Below are positions 1 to 11,598 of a stretch of DNA of 64,000 bases, one piece after another; the stretch's first letter is position 1, and every line of letters starts with the position of its first letter. The stretch is from the NCBI GenBank assembly GCA_943333505.2, contig CALQTN020000011.1:1-64000 (forward strand), read 5' to 3'. The DNA is from Asaia bogorensis. GTDB lineage: Bacteria > Pseudomonadota > Alphaproteobacteria > Acetobacterales > Acetobacteraceae. Under the pieces are notes generated by a model, which saw only the letters and a program-made list of their open reading frames with translations, was not told the DNA's origin and did not search any database. Made by a program: the position numbers and the translations under genes.

Positions 1-147
1 GTGCGACGCCTTGGCCAGAATCGCCGACGGACACACCATCAACCGCATCGGCGAACTGGTCCCCTGGAAGATGAGCCAGGATGCCACGTCAGCGCAGTAG
101 ATAACCGCGTAGCAATCACACCGAAACGGTCCTGGCCGGACGCTTAC
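1..147 (+). mobile_element. Right end of an IS66-family insertion sequence (left part outside window)
   Basis: The first 100 bases encode the C-terminal tail of an IS66-type transposase. About 47 bases after its stop comes CGCTTAC (141-147), the inverse of the GTAAGCG start typical of IS66 terminal repeats, which I take as the outer end. IS66 elements are known to make 8-bp target duplications, but the left junction lies outside the window, so this cannot be checked here. The plus-strand frame resumes right after base 147 with a membrane-protein tail, which suggests insertion into a gene. Confidence 0.6.
2..100 (+). CDS. IS66-family transposase, C-terminal fragment
   Basis: Open from the window edge to TAG at 98-100, giving 32 residues. 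The stretch ARIADGHTINRIGELVPW has the form of the conserved IS66 C-terminal signature (leucine, then R-I-A-D, then N/T-R-I-x-E-L-x-P-W), which closes the DDE transposase of this family. Only the last few percent of the roughly 500-residue protein is visible, so activity cannot be judged. The stop lies 47 bases before the presumed terminal inverted repeat, a normal distance for this family. Confidence 0.6.
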   Translation, partial: CDALARIADGHTINRIGELVPWKMSQDATSAQ

Positions 148-148
148 G

Positions 149-247
149 TTCAAGGAGACCCAATACGGCTTCATCGGCGCCTGCGCGATCATGGCGTTGT
201 CAGTCGTGGTGATGCTGTGGGTGTTGCGGCGGGTTAAGTTGATTTAA
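149..247 (+). pseudogene. C-terminal fragment of a CorA-like divalent-cation transporter, cut by the IS66 element
   Basis: Reading on from the insertion-sequence end gives 32 codons to TAA at 245-247. The peptide has the motif Y-G-F, a roughly 20-residue hydrophobic helix and a basic tail (LRRVKLI). This matches the last membrane helix of CorA/MIT magnesium or cobalt channels, which ends in a Y/W-G-Y/F motif, helix and KKKKWL-like tail. No start codon or upstream part of the gene is present on this side of the element. I infer that the insertion separated this tail from the rest of the gene. The assignment rests on a short helix and could be another membrane protein. Confidence 0.4.
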
Positions 248-256
248 CGCGGGGCG

Positions 257-298
257 TTAGAGCGTGATGACCGTAGGTGGAATCACACGAAGGTCTGG
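257..298. repeat. Half copy of dispersed repeat family A (AGAGCGTGATGACCG type)
   Basis: TTAGAGCGTGATGACCG begins here and is followed by a GTGGAATCA block. The same head recurs with one change at 319-336 (AGAGCATGATGACCG) and again near 5437-5476. No matching right arm follows, so this copy cannot form the hairpin seen at 319-362. It lies in the gap after the CorA-like remnant. Confidence 0.5.
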
Positions 299-318
299 CC
301 ACGCGAGCAAACAAAGAG

Positions 319-362
319 TTAGAGCATGATGACCGCGTCTATCAGCGGTCATCATGCTCTAA
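319..362. terminator. Perfect 18-bp hairpin, dispersed repeat family A, between converging genes
   Basis: The arm TTAGAGCATGATGACCGC (319-336) is the exact inverse of 345-362, with an 8-base loop (337-344). It sits between the plus-strand CorA-like remnant and the end of the minus-strand acetyltransferase, whose stop lies inside the right arm. The stem could end transcription from both sides, but it lacks a clear U-run. Because the arm recurs elsewhere in the window, it is better seen as a dispersed palindromic repeat that may also serve as terminator. Confidence 0.55.
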
Positions 363-922
363 AGCACCAATGCAGGCGGAATCATAAGGCCCAAACGAAC
401 CGGCACATGCCATTCCTCCGGCGTTGCCCGCAGCACCCGGAACCCCGCGCGCAAATAATTCGGCAAAGCGCGCGGGTGATCGGCGGTGCAGGTGTTGACC
501 GTCATCGCACCCACACCCTCGCGCCATGCCGTATCAACCGCGTGGCGCAAAAACGCCGGGCCCAGGCCCTGCCCGATCGCCCCTGGCATCAAGCCGAAAT
601 AGGCCAAATTGGTCACCAAACGATAACTGCGATCGAGTTCGTAAAACCCCAAAACCTCGTCCCCGCGATACAACACGTGGATCGTCACCCGCGGATCGCG
701 CAAAATCGCCGCCAACTGCAAGTCCGGCATTACCCGGCGTAACCACCACAGATAATCCGCACCAACAGTGTCGTACAGGAACCGGTAAAACGGCACCGCG
801 CAATGCGATGCCACCCGAACCTCAACCCCGTCCGGCAATAAAGGCGCAGCCTCAACCGGGACCCGATCCATCCGCAAAAACGTCACCACAACACCCACGC
901 GGGTAACGGCATCGGCCGTCAT
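359..922 (-). CDS. GNAT-family N-acetyltransferase
   Basis: A 187-residue protein of ordinary GNAT length. The acetyl-CoA binding loop is visible as IGQGLGPAF (about residues 118-126), which fits the Q/R-x-x-G-x-G/A pattern of motif A. It is followed by [19 protein letters not shown], the strand-plus-helix of motif B with the usual N-Y-x-R-x-G-F ending. The substrate cannot be read from sequence. The gene lies downstream of rpoD on the same strand, separated by a GC hairpin, so it probably has its own promoter or depends on read-through. Its stop lies inside a long hairpin. Confidence 0.8.
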   Translation of the reverse strand: MTADAVTRVGVVVTFLRMDRVPVEAAPLLPDGVEVRVASHCAVPFYRFLYDTVGADYLWWLRRVMPDLQLAAILRDPRVTIHVLYRGDEVLGFYELDRSYRLVTNLAYFGLMPGAIGQGLGPAFLRHAVDTAWREGVGAMTVNTCTADHPRALPNYLRAGFRVLRATPEEWHVPVRLGLMIPPALVL

Positions 923-934
923 ACGGAGGGTCCG

Positions 935-949
935 GGGGGCAGCGCCCCC
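935..949 (-). terminator. GC-rich hairpin downstream of rpoD
   Basis: GGGGGC (935-940), loop AGC and GCCCCC (944-949) form a 6-bp stem made only of G-C pairs, 40 bases beyond the rpoD stop and 13 bases before the acetyltransferase start. It is a plausible end for the yqeY-dnaG-rpoD transcript, although no T-run follows on the minus strand. Confidence 0.4.
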
Positions 950-988
950 AGGCCTTGCTTCCTTGCTTTCACGCCCGTCTCCTCCGCA

Positions 989-2959
<1,971 letters not shown>

Positions 2960-3022
2960 CGATGTTCAATCTCCAATGTCATGCGGGGGCGGCCGTCGCC
3001 GTTCCCGGTCGTATTTCAATCG

Positions 3023-3074
3023 GCCGATCCGGTCACGGATCGAGTTCTGTTTGCCGATCCGGTCACGGATCGAG
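3023..3074. repeat. Tandem 22-bp repeat, each unit a 7-bp stem hairpin, at the dnaG-rpoD junction
   Basis: GCCGATCCGGTCACGGATCGAG occurs at 3023-3044 and again, identical, at 3053-3074. Within each unit CGATCCG-GTCA-CGGATCG can fold into a 7-bp stem with a 4-base loop. The second unit overlaps the last codons and stop of dnaG; the first lies in the gap before rpoD. Such hairpins could stabilise, process or partly terminate the transcript between primase and sigma factor. Confidence 0.7.
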
Positions 3075-4859
3075 ACTATCTTCACCGCTGTCGACGGCGC
3101 GCATTATTGCGGTCATGCGGCCAAACTGCCGTTCGCTATCGGTGTCCTGATCGCGAGCGAAGCGCTGACCTGCAGCCAATTGCTGTTCCTTTAGGATTGG
3201 TCGGTTCAAAAGCTTGAACGACTCCCACCACAACTCGGCCGCATCCTTGGGCATGGCATCGCGCGATACCCAAGATGGGAGGTCGGTGGCAACCAAAGTA
3301 CGGACATATTCCACCTCACCCGTTAGCTGCAAGTGATGCAGGTGGGACATGAGAGCCTCAGTGTCAAGGACTTCGGCCGCATGGAACCAATCCAAAACCG
3401 CCATTTGCAGCCGTGCCATTGGTTCTGGGAGCGCGACGCTGGCAAAAGCTTCGTCCACCGACGGCAACAGGCCGGGGTTGTGCAGCAGGATCATGACCAG
3501 CATTCCGGCCTGGCGGGCAATGGATGCGCTTGTGTCGGGGGGCTGGCGCGCGAACTTCACGGCGGCGGTGAATTTGCCGCCGATGCGGCCGCGACTGAAC
3601 GCGGCGTCGCGCAGGCGACGGATCTGGTCGAAGAAGGCGCCCCGGATTTCTCCCGCCAGCGCTTTGTCAGTGATCAGATCGGTGGTCGCCATCAGGCGCT
3701 TGCGGAAGGCGGCTTTGGCTTCCGCCGTGGTACCGACGCCTTCATGCAGCATGTCGAACAAGGCGACAGAGAACGGGCGGGCGCTGGCCAGCACCGCCTG
3801 GAACCGCGCCGGCCCATGCTGGCGCACCAGACTGTCCGGGTCATCACCGCCGTCAAGCCGGACAAAATTGAGGCTGCGCTCGGCGGAAATCAGTGGCAAT
3901 GCCAGTTCGGCGGTCCGCATGGCCGCGCGCGCGCCGGCGGCGTCACCGTCAAAACACAGGACCGGACTAGGTGACAGGCGCCAGAGTTCATCCAATTGCT
4001 CGGCGGTGAGCGCGGTGCCGAGCGGGGCGACGGCGCCGCCAAACCCCGCCTGATGCAACGCAATCACGTCCATATAGCCTTCGACCACGATAACGGGCTG
4101 CCCGGCGCGGGCGGCGGCGCGGGCGAAATCGAGGCCGTACAGCATCCGGCGCTTGGAAAACACCGGGGTTTCCGGGCCGTTGACGTATTTTGGTTGGCCA
4201 TCGCCGAGGATGCGGCCACCGAAACTGACCACCTGGCCGCGCCGGTCACGGATCGGGAACATTACCCGGTTGTAGAATTGTTCGCGGGCCGGGCGGCCGT
4301 CTTCGGCTTCGCGCATCAGCCCGGCTTCAATCAGCATGTCAGGCTTCACGTCGTGGCGAGCGAGTTCGGCGGTCAATGCGCCACGGCCATCGCCAGACCA
4401 GCCGAGGCCAAAGCGCGCAATCGTGTCATCGGTCAGACCGCGATTGCGCAGATAGGTGAGGCCACCTGCCCCTTCCGGCGCAAACAGCAACTTGCGGAAG
4501 AACTCGGCGGCCGCCGCCAGCACGTCCGACAATTCCATCCGCTCGCGTTCGGCCGCCGCGGCAGCAGGCGTCGGCTTGGGAACCTCCATCCCGGCTTCGC
4601 TGGCCAGGGTTTGCACCGCTTCGGGGAAACTGGCGCCCGAGGTTTGCATGACGTAGCTGATCGCATCGCCATGCACGCCGCAGCCGAAGCAGTGATAGGC
4701 GTCTTCATAGACATAGAAGCTTGGCGTTTTCTCGTTATGGAACGGGCAGCAGCCCTTCCAGTTGCGGCCGGATTTGGTGAGCTTCACCCGCCGCCCGACC
4801 AGCCCTTGCAGGCTGGTACGGGCGCGGAGCTCGGCGAGAAATCCGTCCGGCAGGGCCAA
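3063..4859 (-). CDS. dnaG: DNA primase
   Basis: A 598-residue DnaG that makes RNA primers at the replication fork and interacts with DnaB helicase. The N-terminal CHC2 zinc finger is complete: C38, H41, C57 and C60 in CPFH and YHCFGCG. The catalytic TOPRIM core follows, with the EGYMD acidic motif and the later D-G-D motif (LCFDGDAAGARAA). The C-terminal part should contain the helicase-binding domain. The start codon is TTG (rc of 4857-4859), supported by the canonical beginning ALPDGFLAELRARTSL. The ribosome site GGAGG overlaps the yqeY stop, so the two genes are only 2 bases apart and probably translationally coupled. Confidence 0.97.
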   Translation of the reverse strand: MALPDGFLAELRARTSLQGLVGRRVKLTKSGRNWKGCCPFHNEKTPSFYVYEDAYHCFGCGVHGDAISYVMQTSGASFPEAVQTLASEAGMEVPKPTPAAAAAERERMELSDVLAAAAEFFRKLLFAPEGAGGLTYLRNRGLTDDTIARFGLGWSGDGRGALTAELARHDVKPDMLIEAGLMREAEDGRPAREQFYNRVMFPIRDRRGQVVSFGGRILGDGQPKYVNGPETPVFSKRRMLYGLDFARAAARAGQPVIVVEGYMDVIALHQAGFGGAVAPLGTALTAEQLDELWRLSPSPVLCFDGDAAGARAAMRTAELALPLISAERSLNFVRLDGGDDPDSLVRQHGPARFQAVLASARPFSVALFDMLHEGVGTTAEAKAAFRKRLMATTDLITDKALAGEIRGAFFDQIRRLRDAAFSRGRIGGKFTAAVKFARQPPDTSASIARQAGMLVMILLHNPGLLPSVDEAFASVALPEPMARLQMAVLDWFHAAEVLDTEALMSHLHHLQLTGEVEYVRTLVATDLPSWVSRDAMPKDAAELWWESFKLLNRPILKEQQLAAGQRFARDQDTDSERQFGRMTAIMRAVDSGEDSLDP

Positions 4860-4861
4860 AT

Positions 4862-5320
4862 CTAGCCTCCAAGTTGGGCTTTGACGATCGGGCCGATCTT
4901 ACCCATGTCGAGGCTGGCGGCATATTTCGCCTTTAGCACCGCCATGACCTTGCCCATTTCCTTGGGTGCGGTGGCGCCGGATTCGGCGATCGCGGCAGCG
5001 ACAGCCGCTTCCATCGCGGCAGCATCCATCTGTTGCGGCAGGAAGGTTTCGATCACCACGATCTCGGCTTCTTCCTTGGCGGCGAGTTCCTCGCGATTGC
5101 CCTGGCGATACATCTCGACCGATTCGCGGCGCGATTTCACCATGCCGCGCAGCATGGCGACGATCTCGTCATCGGAGATTTTGTCGACGCCCTTGGGGCG
5201 GGCGGCAATGTCGAAGTCTTTCAGTTTCGCGGTGATGCTGCGCAGGCTGAGCACCAAGGGCGCGTTCTTGGCGATCATGGCGGCTTTGAGCTGGGCGGTG
5301 AAGTCGTCGCGTAGGGCCAA
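4862..5320 (-). CDS. yqeY: GatB/YqeY domain protein
   Basis: A 152-residue YqeY protein, the usual length. It is almost all helical, with the family features LRDDF near the start, DDEIVAMLRGMVKSRRES in the middle and the C-terminal MGKVMAVLKAKY segment. YqeY proteins resemble the tail domain of the GatB subunit of amidotransferase and are thought to bind tRNA, but no firm reaction is known. The start is TTG with AGGAGG 5 bases upstream, and the second codon is GCC as in the following dnaG. It is the first gene of the yqeY-dnaG-rpoD operon. The usual rpsU is not next to it. Confidence 0.93.
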   Translation of the reverse strand: MALRDDFTAQLKAAMIAKNAPLVLSLRSITAKLKDFDIAARPKGVDKISDDEIVAMLRGMVKSRRESVEMYRQGNREELAAKEEAEIVVIETFLPQQMDAAAMEAAVAAAIAESGATAPKEMGKVMAVLKAKYAASLDMGKIGPIVKAQLGG

Positions 5321-5436
5321 TGGGGCCTCCTGATGGGGAAATGGGGTCTATCTATAGCGCGAGCCGGGCTTTAGATCATCATGCGTTCAATCGGCTCCGA
5401 TTGGACGGATAAAGATGATTGTGAAAACAAGACTCT

Positions 5437-5476
5437 AGAGCGTGTCTGCTGATTCACCTTCAACCGATCACGCTCT
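5437..5476. repeat. Dispersed repeat family A, imperfect hairpin
   Basis: AGAGCGTG (5437-5444) and CACGCTCT (5469-5476) form an 8-bp stem around a 24-base loop. Read on the minus strand the right arm gives AGAGCGTGATCGG, close to the copies at 257 and 319. The copy lies in the 167-base gap between vapC and yqeY, and may end the vapBC transcript. The rest of that gap contains yqeY leader sequence, with the SD next to the TTG start. Confidence 0.5.
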
Positions 5477-5487
5477 CGTCCGCGCAA

Positions 5488-5895
5488 CTATCGGTCGGCT
5501 AGAAACGGATTGGCGATCCGCAGCTTGTCGCCCAGCGCCATACCGTGCTGCATATCCTCTGACCAAAGTATGTCGCAATCAGCATGCAGCGCAGAGGCGG
5601 CAATCATCGCATCATAGGTTGAAAGCATGTAGCGCTCGGCGAGGGCAAGTCCGGTTTCGTGGGTTTCGACGGTGATCGGCTGGACGGTCAGCAAACCGCG
5701 CAACGTGGATAGAAACGCATGTGTGTCCTGCCAGTTCATCCGCATTTTGCGACGAGCGACGTTGGTCAGTTCGTTCAACACCTGCACGCTGATCACCCCA
5801 CCAGTGCGCAGAATTGCTTCGGCGCGATCGGCCTTCAAATGATCGCTGGATGCAAGGTAAACAAGGACGTTGGTGTCGATGAAGTTACCTGGCAT
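5488..5895 (-). CDS. vapC: VapC-type PIN-domain toxin
   Basis: A 135-residue PIN-domain ribonuclease. The four acidic residues expected for metal binding are all visible: the first Asp in FIDTNVLVY near the start, the Glu in LNELTNVARRK, the Asp in STYDAMIAASA and the Asp in LWSEDMQHG. PIN toxins cut RNA, often tRNA, and are held inactive by a partner antitoxin. The start overlaps the upstream antitoxin gene by 11 bases, the usual coupled arrangement. The pair sits between two essential operons (carA and yqeY), a typical landing place for acquired toxin-antitoxin genes. Confidence 0.9.
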   Translation of the reverse strand: MPGNFIDTNVLVYLASSDHLKADRAEAILRTGGVISVQVLNELTNVARRKMRMNWQDTHAFLSTLRGLLTVQPITVETHETGLALAERYMLSTYDAMIAASALHADCDILWSEDMQHGMALGDKLRIANPFLADR

Positions 5896-6127
5896 TCACC
5901 TCGTCCCGGTCGAACTTGAAATCGGCGGGCAATCGGCCGCGGAAGGCGCGCAGACGGTTGAAAAATTCGTCGCGGCCGGGTTTGCGGGCAATCGCGATTT
6001 GCCGTGAGTCGGCAATGTGGATTTCAATTTCGTCGCCGGCAGAGAGTTCGAGCGCTTCTACAACGGCGGCGGGGATGCGGACGGCCAGGCTATTGCCCCA
6101 TTTCGCGACTTGCATGGTAAAATCCAT
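5885..6127 (-). CDS. vapB: AbrB/MazE-family antitoxin
   Basis: An 80-residue protein with a swapped-hairpin AbrB DNA-binding domain at its N-terminus (VAKWGNSLAVRIPAAVVEAL, then LSAGDEIEIHI). The C-terminal tail (FFNRLRAFRGRLPADFKFDRDEV) has the aromatic/arginine character of segments that plug the active site of a PIN toxin. It precedes and overlaps vapC. It probably represses its own promoter in the 132-base gap shared with carA. The first ATG gives MDFTMQ; an internal ATG at 6113-6115 would remove four residues, and neither has a strong ribosome site. Confidence 0.88.
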   Translation of the reverse strand: MDFTMQVAKWGNSLAVRIPAAVVEALELSAGDEIEIHIADSRQIAIARKPGRDEFFNRLRAFRGRLPADFKFDRDEVNAR

Positions 6128-6190
6128 TTGCTTGATAGACGTTGAGAGGAATGTATATCTTCATGGAAGCCGCATCAAGGCCGGTGTAAC

Positions 6191-6247
6191 GATTGGGAAA
6201 TTCTTTCCCGATTGCGCTGAATGATTGCGTTGGGAAGAAAATTCCCA
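6191..6247. promoter_or_regulatory. Two matching palindromes (TTGGGAA-N5-TTCCC) upstream of carA, candidate operators
   Basis: TTGGGAA-ATTCT-TTCCC (GGGAA 6195-6199, TTCCC 6205-6209) and TTGGGAA-GAAAA-TTCCC (6232-6236, 6242-6246) share the same arms, spacing and flanking bases, with centres 37 bp apart (about 6202 and 6239). The second ends 13 bases before the first carA start codon. The downstream protein begins with a helix-turn-helix, so self-regulation is possible. Binding by the divergent VapBC pair is an alternative. Confidence 0.55.
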
Positions 6248-6259
6248 TAAAAGGCCGCT

Positions 6260-7630
6260 ATGGCCATCACCGTAGAAACCATCATTCAACGCCTCGGCGG
6301 CCCCGATGCGGCGGCTTCCCAGCTTGGCGTCGGCACCGAAGCCTTACGCAAATGGCGCCAAGCGCAGGCAATCCCGACCCGGCACTGGCCGGCGGTGATC
6401 GCGGCCACCGGCCTAACCCTTGGCGATATGCCGCAATCCACCCCAACCCTGAAAGGGGTCGCCATGTCCGATCCGTCCGCGGTTCCCCACGGCGCCACCG
6501 CCGCCCTCGTGCTCGCCGATGGCAGCGTGTTCTGGGGGCGCGGCTTTGGCGCCCATGTGGCGGCGAGCCTGCCCTCCGAAATCTGCTTCAACACCGCCAT
6601 GACCGGTTATCAGGAAACCCTGACCGACCCGTCCTATGCCGGGCAAATCATCACCTTCACCTTCCCCCATATCGGCAATGTCGGCGCCAACCCGGAAGAC
6701 CTCGAAGCGGCGGGCATCGCCGCGCGCGGCCTGGTGGTCAAGCTCGATGTCACCGAACCCGGTAACTGGCGCGCGACCCAGGGGCTGGATGCATGGCTGC
6801 GCGGCCAGGGCGTACCAGGAATTGCCGGCATCGACACCCGCGCGCTGACGTTACGCATCCGCGACCTTGGCGCGCCCCACGGGGTGATCGCCTACCCGGC
6901 CGATGGCAAATTCGATCTCGCCGCGCTGACAGCCCTTGCTGCGGGCTGGGCCGGGCTGGAAGGGCTCGACCTCGCCAAGACTGTGACCTGCACGCAAAGC
7001 TATGAGTGGGACGAAACCGAGTGGGCATGGCCCACTGGTTATGGACGGCAAACCGCACCGACCCGGCATGTGGTCGCGGTCGATTACGGCGCCAAGCGCA
7101 ACATCCTGCGCTGCCTCGCGGCGGCTGGGTTCAAGGTGACTGTGGTGCCGGCGACCGCCAGCGCCGAAGATATCCTGCGGCACAAACCGGATGGCGTGTT
7201 CCTGTCCAACGGCCCCGGCGATCCGGCGGCAACCGGGGCATATGCAGTGCCGGCAATCCAGGGCGTGCTGGCATCCGGTACCCCGATCTTTGGCATCTGC
7301 CTCGGGCACCAGCTGCTGGCGCTGGCACTCGGCGCCAAGACCTACAAGCTGACGCGCGGCCATCGCGGCGCCAATCAACCGGTGCAGGATCTGGCGACCG
7401 GTAAGGTCGAGATCACCAGTCAGAATCACGGTTTTGCGGTTGATGCGACATCGCTGCCGGATGGGGTGCAGGTGACCCATACCAGCCTGTTCGATGGCAG
7501 CAACGAAGGCATTGCCTGTCCCGGCAAGCGGGCCTTTAGCGTGCAGTATCATCCGGAGGCGAGCCCAGGGCCGACGGATAGCCACTATCTGTTCGGACGA
7601 TTTGCTGAGGCTATCGAAGCATCTAAGTAA
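6260..7630 (+). CDS. carA: Carbamoyl-phosphate synthase small subunit with N-terminal helix-turn-helix extension
   Basis: CarA releases ammonia from glutamine for carbamoyl phosphate (arginine and pyrimidine synthesis). The amidotransferase part is complete: SNGPGDP, the nucleophile C347 in GICLGHQ, and the H431/E433 pair in QYHPEAS. Unusually, the 456-residue frame opens with about 60 residues that read as a Cro-like helix-turn-helix (AAASQLGVGTEALRKW). A conventional CarA start lies in frame at 6464 (MSDPSAVPHG) with AAAGGGG just upstream. Either a fusion protein or two products from two starts is possible. I recall similar HTH extensions before carA in related bacteria, but could not check this. 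carB follows after 146 bases. Confidence 0.93.
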   Translation: MAITVETIIQRLGGPDAAASQLGVGTEALRKWRQAQAIPTRHWPAVIAATGLTLGDMPQSTPTLKGVAMSDPSAVPHGATAALVLADGSVFWGRGFGAHVAASLPSEICFNTAMTGYQETLTDPSYAGQIITFTFPHIGNVGANPEDLEAAGIAARGLVVKLDVTEPGNWRATQGLDAWLRGQGVPGIAGIDTRALTLRIRDLGAPHGVIAYPADGKFDLAALTALAAGWAGLEGLDLAKTVTCTQSYEWDETEWAWPTGYGRQTAPTRHVVAVDYGAKRNILRCLAAAGFKVTVVPATASAEDILRHKPDGVFLSNGPGDPAATGAYAVPAIQGVLASGTPIFGICLGHQLLALALGAKTYKLTRGHRGANQPVQDLATGKVEITSQNHGFAVDATSLPDGVQVTHTSLFDGSNEGIACPGKRAFSVQYHPEASPGPTDSHYLFGRFAEAIEASK

Positions 7631-7753
7631 GTGTGTTCTTTGTTTGAAAACAAAGAAGCAAAAAAATTTCCCACTTTGGTTCCGCGTTCGCACGAACAGC
7701 GTTGCGCCATGGATAGAAAGTTTTTTTGGTTCTTTTTGTTCACAAAAAGAACA
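7628..7753. repeat. Dispersed repeat family B, copy 1, filling the carA-carB gap
   Basis: The carA stop sits in AAGTAAG at the left edge. The left hairpin is TTCTTTGTTT-GA-AAACAAAGAA (7636-7657). The right hairpin is GTTCTTTTTGT-TC-ACAAAAAGAAC (7729-7752). The two arms are roughly inverse copies of one another around a GC-rich middle (7660-7718). This is one of the two most complete copies. It separates the two subunit genes of one enzyme, so it either permits read-through or sets the subunit ratio. Confidence 0.75.
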
Positions 7754-7776
7754 CCTTGCCCAAAAGGACCCTGAAA

Positions 7777-11019
<3,243 letters not shown>

Positions 11020-11103
11020 CGCGGCTGGGCATGCGTGCCCGTCCGCGGCGGAGCCGTTTCTACCCACCCGGTTCCCCGTTCCTTTTCGCCTGAGGTTTGC
11101 CAC

Positions 11104-11577
11104 GTGCAGAAGTTCCCTATGACTTTGCCAGGCCTGCAACGCCTGGAGGAAGAACACCGCCTGCTGAAAGGCACCGAACGTTTCGCCGTCATTCGCGCAA
11201 TTGCCGAAGCGCGCAGCCATGGTGACCTCAGCGAGAACGCCGAATATCATGCGGCCCGGGAACGACAATCCTTTATCGAAGGCCGTATCCAGGAACTCGA
11301 AGAAATCATCGGTGCGGTCGAAATCATCGATCCGGCCTCCATCACTGGTGCCCATATCAAGTTTGGCGCAACGGTCGAACTGGTCGATGAAGAAACCGAC
11401 AAGCAATCGGTTTACCAGATCGTCGGCGTGCATGAGGCTGACATCAAGCAGCGCCGGCTGTCGGTTTCGGCGCCGCTCGCCAAGGCGTTGATCGGCAAAA
11501 CCGTCGGCGATACGGTTGCCGTGCCGACGCCGGGCGGCGATCGCAGCTACGAGATCATCTCGGTGAAATTTATCTAA
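11104..11577 (+). CDS. greA: Transcription elongation factor GreA
   Basis: A 157-residue GreA, the usual size. It enters the secondary channel of stalled RNA polymerase and stimulates transcript cleavage. The N-terminal coiled coil carries the acidic tip loop (HGDLSENAEYHAARERQ), and the C-terminal FKBP-like domain follows (KFGATVELVDEE to the final strand). The start is GTG at 11104, giving QKFPMTLPGLQRLEEE like other alphaproteobacterial GreA, with TGAGG 8 bases upstream. The frame is open further upstream without family similarity. It follows carB closely and probably shares its transcript. Confidence 0.95.
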   Translation: MQKFPMTLPGLQRLEEEHRLLKGTERFAVIRAIAEARSHGDLSENAEYHAARERQSFIEGRIQELEEIIGAVEIIDPASITGAHIKFGATVELVDEETDKQSVYQIVGVHEADIKQRRLSVSAPLAKALIGKTVGDTVAVPTPGGDRSYEIISVKFI

Positions 11578-11598
11578 ACCTGCCAGGAACCTTCGTTC

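Noticed and set aside
1-237. 78-residue open frame on plus from base 1
   Set aside because: It is in a different frame from the IS66 transposase tail and crosses the insertion-sequence end; composition is Arg/His-rich shadow.
3023-3074. Direct repeats as a possible mini CRISPR
   Set aside because: Only two units with an 8-base spacer, each self-complementary, and no cas genes nearby.
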